Shown here one piece after another: positions 25,643 to 34,755 of a stretch of DNA of 64,000 nt (the first letter of the stretch is position 1; each line of letters opens with the position of its first letter). The translations under genes and the position numbers were made by a program. Source of the stretch: Pseudomonas viridiflava (lineage in GTDB: Bacteria; Pseudomonadota; Gammaproteobacteria; Pseudomonadales; Pseudomonadaceae); assembly GCF_900591205.1 (NCBI RefSeq), contig NZ_UUPU01000027.1, forward strand, positions 186,001-250,000, read 5' to 3'. The notes beneath the pieces are model-generated. The model saw nothing but the letters and a program-made list of their open reading frames with translations. It was not told where the DNA came from and searched no databases.

Positions 25643-26218
25643 ATGCTGCGAATCCTGTTGATCAACGACACCCCGCGCAAGGTCGGCCGGCTGAGGGCGG
25701 CGCTGATCGAAGCCGGTTTTGAGGTGATTGATGAGTCCGGGCTGACCATCGACCTGCCCGCACGCGTCGAAACGGTGCGCCCGGATGTGATTCTGATCGA
25801 TACCGAGTCACCTGGCCGCGATGTGATGGAACAAGTGGTGCTGGTCAGCCGCGACCAGCCACGCCCGATCGTGATGTTTACCGATGAGCACGACCCGAAC
25901 GTGATGCGTCAGGCGATCAAATCCGGCGTCAGTGCCTACATCGTCGAAGGCATCCAGGCCCAGCGTCTGCAACCGATCCTCGACGTGGCCATGGCCCGCT
26001 TCGAAAGCGACCAAGCCTTGCGCGCCCAGCTTCAAGCCCGTGACCAGCAATTGGCCGAGCGCAAGCGCATCGAACTGGCCAAGGGCATGCTGATGAAAAT
26101 GAAGGACTGCAACGAGGAGGATGCCTACACCCTGATGCGCCGCCAGGCCATGAGCCGACAACAGAAACTGATCCAGGTGGCGGAGCAGATTATTGCCATG
26201 AACGAGCTGCTCGGCTGA
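25643..26218 (+). CDS. nasT: ANTAR antitermination regulator NasT
   Basis: A 191-residue response-regulator-like protein: receiver-type domain (about 1-120, LRILLINDTPRKVGRLRAAL and VILIDTESPGRD), a coiled segment, and a C-terminal ANTAR RNA-binding domain (about 130-191, RIELAKGMLMKMKDCNEEDA and a helical ending). It binds tandem hexaloop RNA hairpins and prevents termination in nitrate-assimilation leaders. Two matching leaders lie in this window, before nasS and before the transporter. GGAGAAC precedes the ATG. Confidence 0.95.
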   Translation: MLRILLINDTPRKVGRLRAALIEAGFEVIDESGLTIDLPARVETVRPDVILIDTESPGRDVMEQVVLVSRDQPRPIVMFTDEHDPNVMRQAIKSGVSAYIVEGIQAQRLQPILDVAMARFESDQALRAQLQARDQQLAERKRIELAKGMLMKMKDCNEEDAYTLMRRQAMSRQQKLIQVAEQIIAMNELLG

Positions 26219-26250
26219 TGTGGCTCAGCTCTTGCTAAAGAATCATCACA

Positions 26251-26332
26251 GGTAACCAACGGCGGTTGCCCCTCCACGACAAAGACGTCGCACATCCGGT
26301 TTGCCCTCGCGAACCCGGTGGCGGCGTTTTTT
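26251..26332 (+). promoter_or_regulatory. ANTAR-type RNA leader with overlapping terminator before the nitrate transporter
   Basis: Hairpin 1 (26251-26270): GGTAACC / GGTTGCC around hexaloop AACGGC. Hairpin 2 (26277-26290): CGAC / GTCG around hexaloop AAAGAC. Both loops have A1 and G4. ACGTCGC (26285-26291), which includes the 3' arm of hairpin 2, can instead pair with GCGGCGT (26321-26327), closing a terminator followed by TTTTT. The two folds exclude each other, the expected NasT antitermination design. Confidence 0.8.
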
Positions 26333-26426
26333 CGTTTTGGCCCCTTTGTGGGGCCGGTGGGGCGGCCCTAGCTGGCTGTTCCATCACCAGGCCTTCTTAC
26401 AAGACTCCCTACCGTTGAGGTGCGTG

Positions 26427-27638
26427 ATGAAATCAAGCTTCTGGAAATCCGGGCACACCCCGACCCTGTTTGCCGCGTTCCTGTATTTCGACCTGAGCTT
26501 TATGGTCTGGTACCTTCTGGGCCCGCTGGCGGTGCAGATTGCCGCCGACCTGCACCTGACCACCCAGCAGCGCGGCCTGGTGGTCGCGACGCCGATCCTG
26601 GCGGGTGCGGTGCTGCGTTTCCTGATGGGCATGCTGGCCGACAAACTGTCGCCCAAGACCGCCGGGCTGATCGGCCAGGTGATTGTGATCGTCGCGCTGT
26701 TCGGTGCCTGGAAACTGGGGATCCACAGCTACGAGCAAGCCTTGCTGCTGGGCGTGTTCCTGGGCATGGCCGGTGCTTCCTTTGCGGTTGCCCTGCCCCT
26801 GGCCTCCCAGTGGTATCCGGCTGAACACCAGGGCAAAGCCATGGGGATTGCCGGCGCCGGTAACTCTGGCACCGTATTCGCCGCCTTGCTGGCGCCGGTG
26901 CTGGCGGCTGCGTTTGGCTGGAGCAATGTATTCGGTTTCGCGCTGATTCCACTGGTGCTTACCCTGATTGTCTTTGCCTGGCTGGCCCGCAATGCCCCTG
27001 AACGCCCGAAAGCCAAATCCATGGCCGATTACTTTAAAGCCCTGGGCGACCGCGATAGCTGGTGGTTCATGTTCTTTTACAGCGTGACCTTCGGCGGTTT
27101 CATCGGCCTGGCCAGCGCCCTGCCCGGCTATTTCAATGACCAATACGGCTTGAGCCCGGTGACTGCCGGCTACTACACCGCCGCCTGCGTATTCGGGGGC
27201 AGCCTGATGCGCCCACTGGGCGGTGCCCTGGCCGACCGTTTTGGCGGGATTCGCACCCTGCTGGGGATGTACAGCGTGGCGGCGATCTGCATCGCGGCAG
27301 TCGGTTTCAACCTGCCTAGCTCCTACGCGGCACTGGCCTTGTTCGTCTGCACCATGCTGGGCCTGGGGGCCGGGAATGGCGCAGTGTTTCAACTGGTGCC
27401 CCAGCGTTTCCGTCGCGAAATCGGTGTGATGACTGGCCTGATCGGCATGGCCGGCGGCATCGGAGGTTTCGCGCTGGCAGCGGGCATGGGCGCAATCAAA
27501 CAAAGCACCGGCAGCTATCAGATGGCCCTGTGGTTGTTCGCCAGCCTGGGCGTGTTGGCCTGGTTCGGACTGCACGGCGTCAAACGCCGCTGGAGAACCA
27601 CTTGGGGTTCGGCCGCCGTGACCGCCGCACGCGTCTGA
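26427..27638 (+). CDS. nasA: Nitrate/nitrite transporter (MFS, NNP family)
   Basis: A 403-residue twelve-helix major-facilitator protein for nitrate uptake. Motifs: FDLSFMVWYLLGPLAVQIA at the start, RFLMGMLADKLSPKTAG, the nitrate signature region AGAGNSGTVFAALLAP, and AGNGAVFQLVPQRF with GLIGMAGGIGGF in the second half. ATG 26427 with GAGG upstream was chosen; the frame is open to 26301, but that stretch is the RNA leader. The stop overlaps the next start (TGATG). Confidence 0.93.
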   Translation: MKSSFWKSGHTPTLFAAFLYFDLSFMVWYLLGPLAVQIAADLHLTTQQRGLVVATPILAGAVLRFLMGMLADKLSPKTAGLIGQVIVIVALFGAWKLGIHSYEQALLLGVFLGMAGASFAVALPLASQWYPAEHQGKAMGIAGAGNSGTVFAALLAPVLAAAFGWSNVFGFALIPLVLTLIVFAWLARNAPERPKAKSMADYFKALGDRDSWWFMFFYSVTFGGFIGLASALPGYFNDQYGLSPVTAGYYTAACVFGGSLMRPLGGALADRFGGIRTLLGMYSVAAICIAAVGFNLPSSYAALALFVCTMLGLGAGNGAVFQLVPQRFRREIGVMTGLIGMAGGIGGFALAAGMGAIKQSTGSYQMALWLFASLGVLAWFGLHGVKRRWRTTWGSAAVTAARV

Positions 27639-29308
27639 TGAGCCTGCAACTTAGCATCGCCCAGGCCAGCGCCATCGGCCCACGGGCGGAAAACCAGGAC
27701 GCGGTGCGCGTGGTCACCCCCGTGGCGGAACTGGCGGCGAGCAAAGGCTACCTGTGCGCCATGGCCGACGGCGTGAGCCAATGTGCCGACGGTGGCCTGG
27801 CCGCACGCTCGACCTTGCAGGCCCTGGCCCTGGATTACTACGCCACGCCGCAAACCTGGGGCGTGGCCCAGGCGCTGGAGCGCCTGCTGCTGGCGCAGAA
27901 TCGCTGGCTGCAGGCCAATGGCGGTGGCCAGCCGTTGCTTACGACCCTCAGTGCCCTGGTGTTTCGCGGCCAGCGGTTCACCCTGGCCCATGTCGGCGAT
28001 TGCCGGGCGTATCGCTGGCTGGACGGTGAGTTACAGCGCATCAGCGAGGATCATGTATGGGAACAGCCGGGCATGCAGCATGTGCTCAAGCGTGCGCTCG
28101 GGCTGGATCAACACCTGGTGCTGGACTTTCTGGATGGCCAGTTGCGCGAGGGCGAAAGTTTCCTGCTGCTCAGTGATGGCGTATGGGCGACCCTGGGCGA
28201 TCACAGCATCAGCGCCATTCTGCGAGAGCAGGTCGACCTGGAACTGGCAGTCAACACTCTGGTGACCGCCGCCCACCTGGCGGGCAGCCAAGACAATGCC
28301 AGCGCCTTGCTGGTGCGCGTCGATACACTCGGCGCGGCTACCCTTGGCGATGCGTTGGTGCAGTTGCAGCAATGGCCGCTGCCACCGCCCTTGAAGGCCG
28401 GGCAACACTTTGAAGGCTGGCAGGTGGAGACCGTGCTGGCGCAAAGCCGACAGTCATTGCTGTACCGGGTACGCGATGCCCAACAGCAACCCTGGCTGCT
28501 GAAAACGCTGCCGTTGAGCCGCGATGACGACAGTGACGCGGGCCAGGCGTTGTTGTCCGAGGAATGGTTTTTGCGGCGCGTGGCCGGGCGTGCGTTTCCT
28601 GAAGTGCATGCCGCCAGCGGGCGTCAGCATTTGTACTACGTGATGCGCGAATATCCGGGGAAAACCCTGGCCGAATTATTCCAACAACAAGGCCCATTGC
28701 CCCTGGCGCAATGGCAGTCCGTGGCCGAACGCTTGTTGCGGGCGGTGGGTATGCTGCATCGACGGCAGATCCTGCACCGCGACATCAAACCGGAAAACCT
28801 GCTGCTGGGGGACGACGCTGAACTGCGCGTGCTGGATTTCGGCCTGGCCTACTGCCCGGGACTCTCGCAGGACCGCGCTCACGTGCTGCCCGGCACGCCG
28901 AGCTTTATTGCCCCCGAGGCATTCAGTGGCGAGCGCCCTACGGCCCAGCAGGATTTGTACAGCGTCGGAGTGACCCTCTATTACCTGCTGACCGGGCATT
29001 ACCCCTACGGTGAAATCGAAGCCTTCCAACGGCCCCGATTTAACCAGCCCATCAGCGCCAGCCGCTATCGCCCCGACCTGCCGGATTGGCTGCCACTCAG
29101 CCTGGAACGGGCAGTAGCGGCCCAGCCTGCGCAACGCTTTGAGACCGCCGAGGAGTGGTTGCTGGTGCTGGAGCAGGCTGACCGGCGAGAGCTGAGCATT
29201 CGCCCCAGGCCATTGCTGGAGCGCGAGCCGTTGAAGGTCTGGCGAACGCTGGCCCTGCTTTCGATGCTGATCAATATGCTGCTGCTTTATTCACTTTTTC
29301 ACAGCTGA
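27638..29308 (+). CDS. PP2C phosphatase / Ser-Thr kinase fusion
   Basis: A 556-residue bifunctional signalling protein. The N-terminal PP2C domain (about 1-235) shows ENQDAVRV, MADGVSQCADGG, HVGDCRAY and LLLSDGVW. The kinase domain (about 260-525) shows HRDIKPENLLL, DFGLAYC and GTPSFIAPEAF. A single C-terminal helix (LALLSMLINMLLLYSLF) should anchor it to the membrane. It is translationally coupled to the transporter (ATG at 27638 inside its stop) and a homologue occupies the same place in nitrate loci of other pseudomonads, suggesting phospho-control of nitrate use. Confidence 0.92.
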   Translation: MSLQLSIAQASAIGPRAENQDAVRVVTPVAELAASKGYLCAMADGVSQCADGGLAARSTLQALALDYYATPQTWGVAQALERLLLAQNRWLQANGGGQPLLTTLSALVFRGQRFTLAHVGDCRAYRWLDGELQRISEDHVWEQPGMQHVLKRALGLDQHLVLDFLDGQLREGESFLLLSDGVWATLGDHSISAILREQVDLELAVNTLVTAAHLAGSQDNASALLVRVDTLGAATLGDALVQLQQWPLPPPLKAGQHFEGWQVETVLAQSRQSLLYRVRDAQQQPWLLKTLPLSRDDDSDAGQALLSEEWFLRRVAGRAFPEVHAASGRQHLYYVMREYPGKTLAELFQQQGPLPLAQWQSVAERLLRAVGMLHRRQILHRDIKPENLLLGDDAELRVLDFGLAYCPGLSQDRAHVLPGTPSFIAPEAFSGERPTAQQDLYSVGVTLYYLLTGHYPYGEIEAFQRPRFNQPISASRYRPDLPDWLPLSLERAVAAQPAQRFETAEEWLLVLEQADRRELSIRPRPLLEREPLKVWRTLALLSMLINMLLLYSLFHS

Positions 29309-29333
29309 CCTACTTCAACACGAGGGAACCCCC

Positions 29334-30077
29334 ATGAATGCAAAAGTCTGGCTGGTAGGCGCAGGCCCCGGCGACCCGGAATTGTTGACCCTCAAGGCTG
29401 TGCGGGCCATGAACGAAGCCGATGTGGTGCTGATTGATGACTTGGTCAACCCGGCGGTGCTGGAGCATTGTCTGAATGCGCGGGTGATCACCGTGGGTAA
29501 ACGCGGCGGTTGCCGCTCGACACCACAGGATTTCATTCACCGCCTGATGCTGCGTTACGTACGCCAAGGCAAGTGCGTGGTGCGGCTCAAGGGAGGCGAT
29601 CCGTGCATTTTCGGCCGAGGTGGCGAGGAGGCCCTGTGGCTGCGCGAACGAGGGGTGGCGGTTGAGCTGGTCAACGGGATTACGGCGGGATTGGCTGGTG
29701 CGACGAACTGCGACATTCCGCTGACCTTGCGCGGGGTCAGCCGTGGCGTAACCCTGGTCACTGCTCATACCCAGGACGATAGCCACCTTAACTGGCGCGC
29801 ACTGGCTGAGGGCGGGACAACATTGGTGGTGTACATGGGCGTGGCGAAACTGGAAGAAATTCGTCAGCAATTACTGGAAGGTGGGATGGCTGCGGATATG
29901 CCGGTGGCGATGATCGAAAACGCATCGCTGCCCCAGCAGCGCGAATGCCGCAGCGAGCTATCTCGGATGCATCAGGATGCCCAGGCATTCGCGCTGAAAA
30001 GCCCGGCGATCCTGGTGATCGGCAGCGTTGCCGCCAGCGGGCAAGCCGCCTCCTTCGCATCGGCGGCCAGCGCCTGA
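29334..30077 (+). CDS. cobA: Uroporphyrinogen-III C-methyltransferase
   Basis: A 247-residue SUMT that methylates uroporphyrinogen III to precorrin-2, on the way to siroheme for nitrite and sulfite reductases. Motifs: VGAGPGDPELLTLKA at the start, VVRLKGGDPCIFGRGGEE, GITAGLAGAT and TLVVYMG. It lies 25 bases after the kinase gene with GAGGG upstream of the ATG. Its position fits siroheme supply for nitrite reductase, although no reductase gene is nearby. A bidirectional terminator follows. Confidence 0.95.
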   Translation: MNAKVWLVGAGPGDPELLTLKAVRAMNEADVVLIDDLVNPAVLEHCLNARVITVGKRGGCRSTPQDFIHRLMLRYVRQGKCVVRLKGGDPCIFGRGGEEALWLRERGVAVELVNGITAGLAGATNCDIPLTLRGVSRGVTLVTAHTQDDSHLNWRALAEGGTTLVVYMGVAKLEEIRQQLLEGGMAADMPVAMIENASLPQQRECRSELSRMHQDAQAFALKSPAILVIGSVAASGQAASFASAASA

Positions 30078-30091
30078 TACAAATCGCAGGC

Positions 30092-30122
30092 AAAAAAAGC
30101 CCGGCCTAAGCCGGGCTTTTTT
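30092..30122. terminator. Bidirectional intrinsic terminator between cobA and oprF
   Basis: Stem AGCCCGGC / GCCGGGCT with A-run and T-run on the two sides. Confidence 0.92.
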
Positions 30123-30136
30123 CTACCACTCAGTAA

Positions 30137-31117
30137 TTACTGAGCTGGAGCTTCAACCTGCGCTTCTACGCGACGGTTAACAGCACGACCAGCTTCAGTT
30201 GCGTTGTCAGCAACTGGGCGGGATTCGCCGTAACCTACTGCGGTGATGCGGCTTGGAGCAACGCCGTCTTTAACCAGGACTTGCTTAACAGCGTCAGCAC
30301 GACGCTGGGACAGCTTCTGGTTGTAAGCGTCTGGACCTACAGAGTCAGTGTGACCAGCAACTTCTACGTTGGTAGCTGGGTACTGAGCCATGAAGTCGGC
30401 CAGGTTTTTCACGTCGCCGTAGCTGTTAGGCTTAACAACCGACTTGTCGAAGTCGAACTTAACGTCCAGCTCAACACGAACAACCTGAGCAACTGGAGCT
30501 TCTGGCTCTGGAGTTGGCTCTGGAGCTGGTGCTGGGGTAGGAGCTGGAGCTACTGCGCCAGCGTTACCGCCGAAGTTCACACCCAGGCCGACCAGTGCGG
30601 AGTAGTCCCACTTGCCGTTGTCGATTGCGTAGTCAGCTTCAACACCAGCACGAGCGTACAGGTTGTTGGTGAAGTAGTACTTCACGCCAGCGCCAGCGAT
30701 AGCCAGGGTCGACTGATCGCGACCGCTGTGGCCGTCAGCCTGAACGTTGGTACGGCTCTGGTGGCCGAAACCGCCTTCAACGTATGGACGCAGGCTGTCA
30801 ACGCCAGCCTGACCGAAGTGGTACTGAGCAGTCAGGCTGCCAGTGTCACCTTTGATCTTCTGGTTGCCAGTACCGTCGTTCGAACGGGTGTGGTTGGTTT
30901 TGTCGTAGGACAGGTTCAGCGACAGGTCGTCGGTCAGGAAGTAACCAATGCGAGCGCCTGGGTTGAAGCCGTCTTCGATGTGCTTGACGCTATCGTTGTA
31001 CTGCTTCTTGTAGAACAGCTCGCCTTCAACTGCGCCTTGGCCTTGTGCCAGAACGCCGAAAGAAGTAGCGGCAATAAGAGAACCAATGGCCAAGCCCAAG
31101 GTGTTTTTCAGTTTCAT
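30137..31117 (-). CDS. oprF: Major outer-membrane porin OprF
   Basis: A 326-residue structural porin linking outer membrane and peptidoglycan. It has a signal peptide (about 1-24, ending SFGVLAQ), an eight-strand OmpA-type barrel to about residue 165, a proline/alanine/glutamate linker, and an OmpA peptidoglycan-binding domain (VEVAGHTDSVG, LSQRRADAVKQVL, GYGESRPV). The linker lacks the cysteine loop known from P. aeruginosa OprF; the proline-rich form is known in fluorescens-group strains. It is downstream of sigX on the same strand, which is known to drive part of its transcription. Confidence 0.97.
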   Translation of the reverse strand: MKLKNTLGLAIGSLIAATSFGVLAQGQGAVEGELFYKKQYNDSVKHIEDGFNPGARIGYFLTDDLSLNLSYDKTNHTRSNDGTGNQKIKGDTGSLTAQYHFGQAGVDSLRPYVEGGFGHQSRTNVQADGHSGRDQSTLAIAGAGVKYYFTNNLYARAGVEADYAIDNGKWDYSALVGLGVNFGGNAGAVAPAPTPAPAPEPTPEPEAPVAQVVRVELDVKFDFDKSVVKPNSYGDVKNLADFMAQYPATNVEVAGHTDSVGPDAYNQKLSQRRADAVKQVLVKDGVAPSRITAVGYGESRPVADNATEAGRAVNRRVEAQVEAPAQ

Positions 31118-31224
31118 CCGTTAAATCCCCATCTGGTGATTGTAAAGCAGTCCCACAAACCGGGGGACAACTCGGCGACAAGTCTAACAGAACTTGCCTA
31201 CACGTAAGAGATATTTGCCACGCA

Positions 31225-31815
31225 CTAAGTTTCAGTCTCGCCCGCAAATTTCTCACGTAATTTATCTAGAGCACGTTTGTAACGCATTTTTGTAGCACTC
31301 AAACCCATGTGCATGATGTCAGCGATTTCCTGAAATTCCAGCTCTGCGACAAATCGTAGCACCAGAATTTCTCGGTCAATCGGGTTCACATGCACCAACC
31401 AGCGATCAAGTCCGCCCTTCTCCTCGGGTGCCGGCGCCTTTTCTTCAGACGCCTCCTCAAGGGGGTCAAGACTCAAAGCATCCATCAAGCGACGCTTTCG
31501 CCGTTCCTTCCGATACTGCGTGATGCACTCGTTGTACGTGATGCTGTAGAGCCAGGTTTTGAACTTCGATTTGCCCTCGAAGTTCTTCAGGCCGTACAAC
31601 ACCTTGAGCATCACTTCCTGACAGACATCATCCGCATCTCTATCGTTCCCTAAATACCTTGAACAAACGTTGAACAAAGTGCGTTGATATCTGCGCATCA
31701 ATTCTTCGTACGCGCGAGTTACGTGAAACAGCTCCGTGTGCGCGCGCGCGACCAACTCCTCATCAGAGAGCTCACGGGGGTCATAGCGCGTGGACAGCGT
31801 TTGGGCTTTATTCAA
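31225..31815 (-). CDS. sigX: ECF sigma factor SigX
   Basis: A 196-residue extracytoplasmic-function sigma factor linked to envelope stress, membrane fluidity and oprF expression. Region 2 shows YLGNDRDADDVCQEVMLKVL and FKTWLYSITYNECI; region 4 shows PIDREILVLRFVAELEFQEI and SATKMRYKRALDKLRE. The start must be TTG at 31815: in that frame a TGA lies seven codons upstream and the first internal Met is about 40 residues in. A TTG start implies modest translation. Neighbours are cmpX upstream and oprF downstream. Confidence 0.96.
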   Translation of the reverse strand: MNKAQTLSTRYDPRELSDEELVARAHTELFHVTRAYEELMRRYQRTLFNVCSRYLGNDRDADDVCQEVMLKVLYGLKNFEGKSKFKTWLYSITYNECITQYRKERRKRRLMDALSLDPLEEASEEKAPAPEEKGGLDRWLVHVNPIDREILVLRFVAELEFQEIADIMHMGLSATKMRYKRALDKLREKFAGETET

Positions 31816-31902
31816 AACAAGTCGTGCCGACAGTCAGGTCAATGTCCGCTACAGCCCGGTCAGTCGGGTTTGCGGCGGCGTACATTAGCAGGGTTTGCCG
31901 GG

Positions 31903-32727
31903 TTAGCGGCTACTGACCTGCTGCTCGAGAAGAATCCGGTTAGACAACGACACCAGGTCGCCATCATCGGTCAGCACCGTCGTCTTGACTGTGCCGATCT
32001 CCTCGATTTGCCCTTCGACCTCGCCGATACGCACCTGTTGCCCTACCTGATACAGCTCACGCACATAGATTCCCGCAAGAATCTGCCCGGCAATTTCCCG
32101 GCTTCCCAACCCCATGGCCAGCGCAACGGCCAGACCAACGGTAATCAAAACAATCACAATCACATGGTTGAGCAGGTCGGTTTTGACCTCCAACTGGCTG
32201 ATCGCGACCGAAATACTGATGATGATCACCAGCCCTTGGGCGATTCGGCCCAAGCCGGCAGCATAGTCCAACCCCACGCCTTCAGCGGCGCCGCGCACCA
32301 GCCCATTGGCCAGTTGCGCCAGCAAGACGCCTACCAGCAGTACCAGTGCGCCACCGAAAACCTTCGGCAAATACAGCGCCAGCATGTCGAGCGTAGCTGA
32401 AACTCGCTCAAGTCCAAGGGATTGAGCTGCAGAAACCAGAAAAATCAGCAAAACAAACCAATAAACGATCTTGCCGATCAATGTGGAGATCGGCACCTGC
32501 AGCCCGGCGCGTCCCAAAAGCTTGGTCAGGCCAGTGCCTGCCATCAGGCGATCGAGACCGAGTTTTGCGAGCAATTTGGACAGCAGGGTGTCGAGCAGCT
32601 TGGCCACGACAAAGCCCAGCAACACAAGGACTAGAGCACCAAACAGGTTGGGAATGAAATTCGCCACCTTGGTCCACAATGCGGTCATCGCGGTGACCAG
32701 GCTCTGGGTCCAGAGATCAAGTTCCAT
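31903..32727 (-). CDS. cmpX: Small mechanosensitive-channel-like membrane protein CmpX
   Basis: A 274-residue inner-membrane protein with a conserved-TM-helix repeat (LVLVLLGFVVAKLLDTLLSKL) and an MscS-like middle. In P. aeruginosa, cmpX neighbours sigX and affects its activity. ATG 32727 starts MELDLW, two bases past the crfX stop; TTG 32733 would overlap it. It likely forms an operon with crfX. Confidence 0.9.
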   Translation of the reverse strand: MELDLWTQSLVTAMTALWTKVANFIPNLFGALVLVLLGFVVAKLLDTLLSKLLAKLGLDRLMAGTGLTKLLGRAGLQVPISTLIGKIVYWFVLLIFLVSAAQSLGLERVSATLDMLALYLPKVFGGALVLLVGVLLAQLANGLVRGAAEGVGLDYAAGLGRIAQGLVIIISISVAISQLEVKTDLLNHVIVIVLITVGLAVALAMGLGSREIAGQILAGIYVRELYQVGQQVRIGEVEGQIEEIGTVKTTVLTDDGDLVSLSNRILLEQQVSSR

Positions 32728-32729
32728 AT

Positions 32730-32975
32730 TCAATCAGCCTTATCAGCAGTGCGAGCAAGAGGTTTACGACGGGAAACAGGCGATACGTGGGCCGAACCAT
32801 TGTTCAGGGCCATCATCAACGCCGGCACCCAGCGGCCGAGCAGACCGAACAAGTCACCCGCCCCCACCTGACGGTTGGCGGTTTTCAACACGCGGCCCAG
32901 GCAGGCATCGTCATCCCGGTTGGACGGCGAAGCATTGAGCATGTCACGCAAAGACTGTTCGAACGGATCGTGCAT
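32730..32975 (-). CDS. crfX: Small cytoplasmic protein CrfX
   Basis: An 81-residue protein beginning MHDPFEQSLRDMLNASPS, matching by order and sequence the small gene between cmpX and cmaX in pseudomonads. Its function is not established; links with sigX and oprF expression are known. ATG 32975 has AGAGG five bases upstream; the earlier frame start (32990) is less supported. Confidence 0.82.
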   Translation of the reverse strand: MHDPFEQSLRDMLNASPSNRDDDACLGRVLKTANRQVGAGDLFGLLGRWVPALMMALNNGSAHVSPVSRRKPLARTADKAD

Positions 32976-33060
32976 ATAGACCTCTCGCAAGTGTTTTAAA
33001 AGACGAGGGTAAAATTCCTGGGGTCACATAGACCCTACCTGCGTTCAGGTCATATTCAGC

Positions 33061-34056
33061 TCAAACCCAGCGCAATCGTCGAAACAGCCACCATTGTCCG
33101 AGTGCGACCGACACCATCAACAAGCACGCAATCACGAACCCATAAGGGCTTGCAGAGAACGGTATGCCGCCCACATTGATGCCCAGCAAGCCGGTCAGAA
33201 AACTCATCGGCAGAAAGATTCCGGTGATGATCCCGAAGCGGTACATGGTGCGGTTCATGCGCACGCTCAAGCGCCGATCTTCGGCCTCAAGCACAAGCCC
33301 CACGCGCTCTCGGGTCAATTCGAGCTCTTCCAGGTAGCGGGTCAGGCTGTTGTTCAGTTCGTTCCAATAGTCGGCGTCGTCATCACAGAACCACGGCAAT
33401 TTTATCCGTGTGAGCTGGGCAAAAATATCCCGTTGTGGTGACAGAAAACGCTTGAGCCCGGCCGCTCGACGACGGATCTGCAAAACGCTGCCATGCTCCG
33501 GCGTATACCGTTCGTCGGTATCGAGTTTTTCTTCCTCTGCATCGACGATTTCGGACAGGTCGGTCACCAGATCCTGAACCTTATTGGTCAGGTACTGGGC
33601 CATATAAAGGATGAGTTCCGATGCGGTTTTCGGCCCTTTGCCATCCGCCAACTGCACCAACAGCTCATCGGTGGCGCGCAGTGGGCGCAAACGCAGGGAA
33701 ATAACGCGGCTGGCAGCGGCAAAAATACGCACCGAAACCATGTCTTCAGGCTCGGCACCCGGGTTGAGATTGACCCCGCGCAGAAACAGCAGCAATTCGG
33801 CGTCCGGCAATGGCAGCAGCCGCGGGCGGGTGTTCTCCTCCAGCAGCAGATCGCAGGCGAATTCGCTCAAACCACTGGATTTGCGCAACCAGGTCTGGGT
33901 TTGCGGATGGCTGCGATCCCAATGCAACCAAAGGCTTTCAGGGGGCTGCAGTTGCAAGTCGTCGAGCTCAGTCCGGGCAATCGAACGCGCACCGCCTTTA
34001 CCATCCAGCACCAGGGCATGCACCAGCCCCCACTGCGCGTTTTCTTCCTCGAACAT
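33061..34056 (-). CDS. cmaX: CorA-type divalent-cation transporter CmaX
   Basis: A 331-residue CorA/ZntB-family protein. There is a large N-terminal cytoplasmic domain, a long helix region with TRYLEELELTRERVGL, and two C-terminal helices. The channel signature is GIN (in TGLLGINVGGIP) rather than GMN, pointing to the ZntB side of the family and possibly Zn2+ rather than Mg2+. It follows rraA and precedes crfX on the same strand, in the order known around sigX. Confidence 0.9.
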   Translation of the reverse strand: MFEEENAQWGLVHALVLDGKGGARSIARTELDDLQLQPPESLWLHWDRSHPQTQTWLRKSSGLSEFACDLLLEENTRPRLLPLPDAELLLFLRGVNLNPGAEPEDMVSVRIFAAASRVISLRLRPLRATDELLVQLADGKGPKTASELILYMAQYLTNKVQDLVTDLSEIVDAEEEKLDTDERYTPEHGSVLQIRRRAAGLKRFLSPQRDIFAQLTRIKLPWFCDDDADYWNELNNSLTRYLEELELTRERVGLVLEAEDRRLSVRMNRTMYRFGIITGIFLPMSFLTGLLGINVGGIPFSASPYGFVIACLLMVSVALGQWWLFRRLRWV

Positions 34057-34081
34057 CCTTACTCCTGTCGTCGAGTGCGCT

Positions 34082-34573
34082 TTATTCAGGCATTTTCAGC
34101 GGGCTGGGCGACACAATCACCCCATTATTGTCGGCGTAGATGTATTGACCCGGCCGGAACGTCACGCCAGCAAAGGTAACCACCACATTCAGGTCGCCGA
34201 TGCCGCGCTTGTCGGTCTTCATCGGGTGGCTGGCCAGGGCCTGAACCCCCAGATCGGTCTGGGCGATCACATCGACATCACGGATACAGCCGTAGATCAC
34301 CAACCCTTCCCAACCGTTTTTCGCGGCTTTCTCGGCGATCATATCGCCCAGCAGGGCGCGCCGCAGGGAACCACCACCGTCGACCACCAACACCTTGCCG
34401 GCACCCGGCTGGTCGGCCTGCTCCTTGACCAGGGAGTTATCCTCGAAACATTTGATGGTGACAATCTCACCGCCGAAGGAGTCTCGGCCACCGAAGTTGC
34501 TGAACATCGGTTCGAGCACCTGCACCAGGTCCGGATAGGCGTCACACAGGTCGGGGGTCACGTAATGGTTCAT
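34082..34573 (-). CDS. RraA-family protein (RNase E regulator-like)
   Basis: A 163-residue protein of the RraA/DlpA family, annotated as ribonuclease E activity regulator or as a 4-hydroxy-4-methyl-2-oxoglutarate aldolase-like fold. Family segments are [46 protein letters not shown] and [10 protein letters not shown]. The ATG at 34573 was chosen by homology; the frame is open far upstream (to 35194) only because it runs opposite-phase through the esterase gene. Confidence 0.9.
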   Translation of the reverse strand: MNHYVTPDLCDAYPDLVQVLEPMFSNFGGRDSFGGEIVTIKCFEDNSLVKEQADQPGAGKVLVVDGGGSLRRALLGDMIAEKAAKNGWEGLVIYGCIRDVDVIAQTDLGVQALASHPMKTDKRGIGDLNVVVTFAGVTFRPGQYIYADNNGVIVSPSPLKMPE

Positions 34574-34755
34574 TGAAAAATTCCTTTGCGTCAAAGAAGT
34601 GTCTTTCGAAAGAAGCGCATGCGATGCAGGTGCGAAACATCCCACCAGCATCGTCGTAACGCAATAGCCACTGCGCGACTGAATATGACCAGAAGCGTTT
34701 AACGCGTCATATCTTAGCCGCATCCCCACACAAGCGAAACGCCCCTGGCAGAGCC

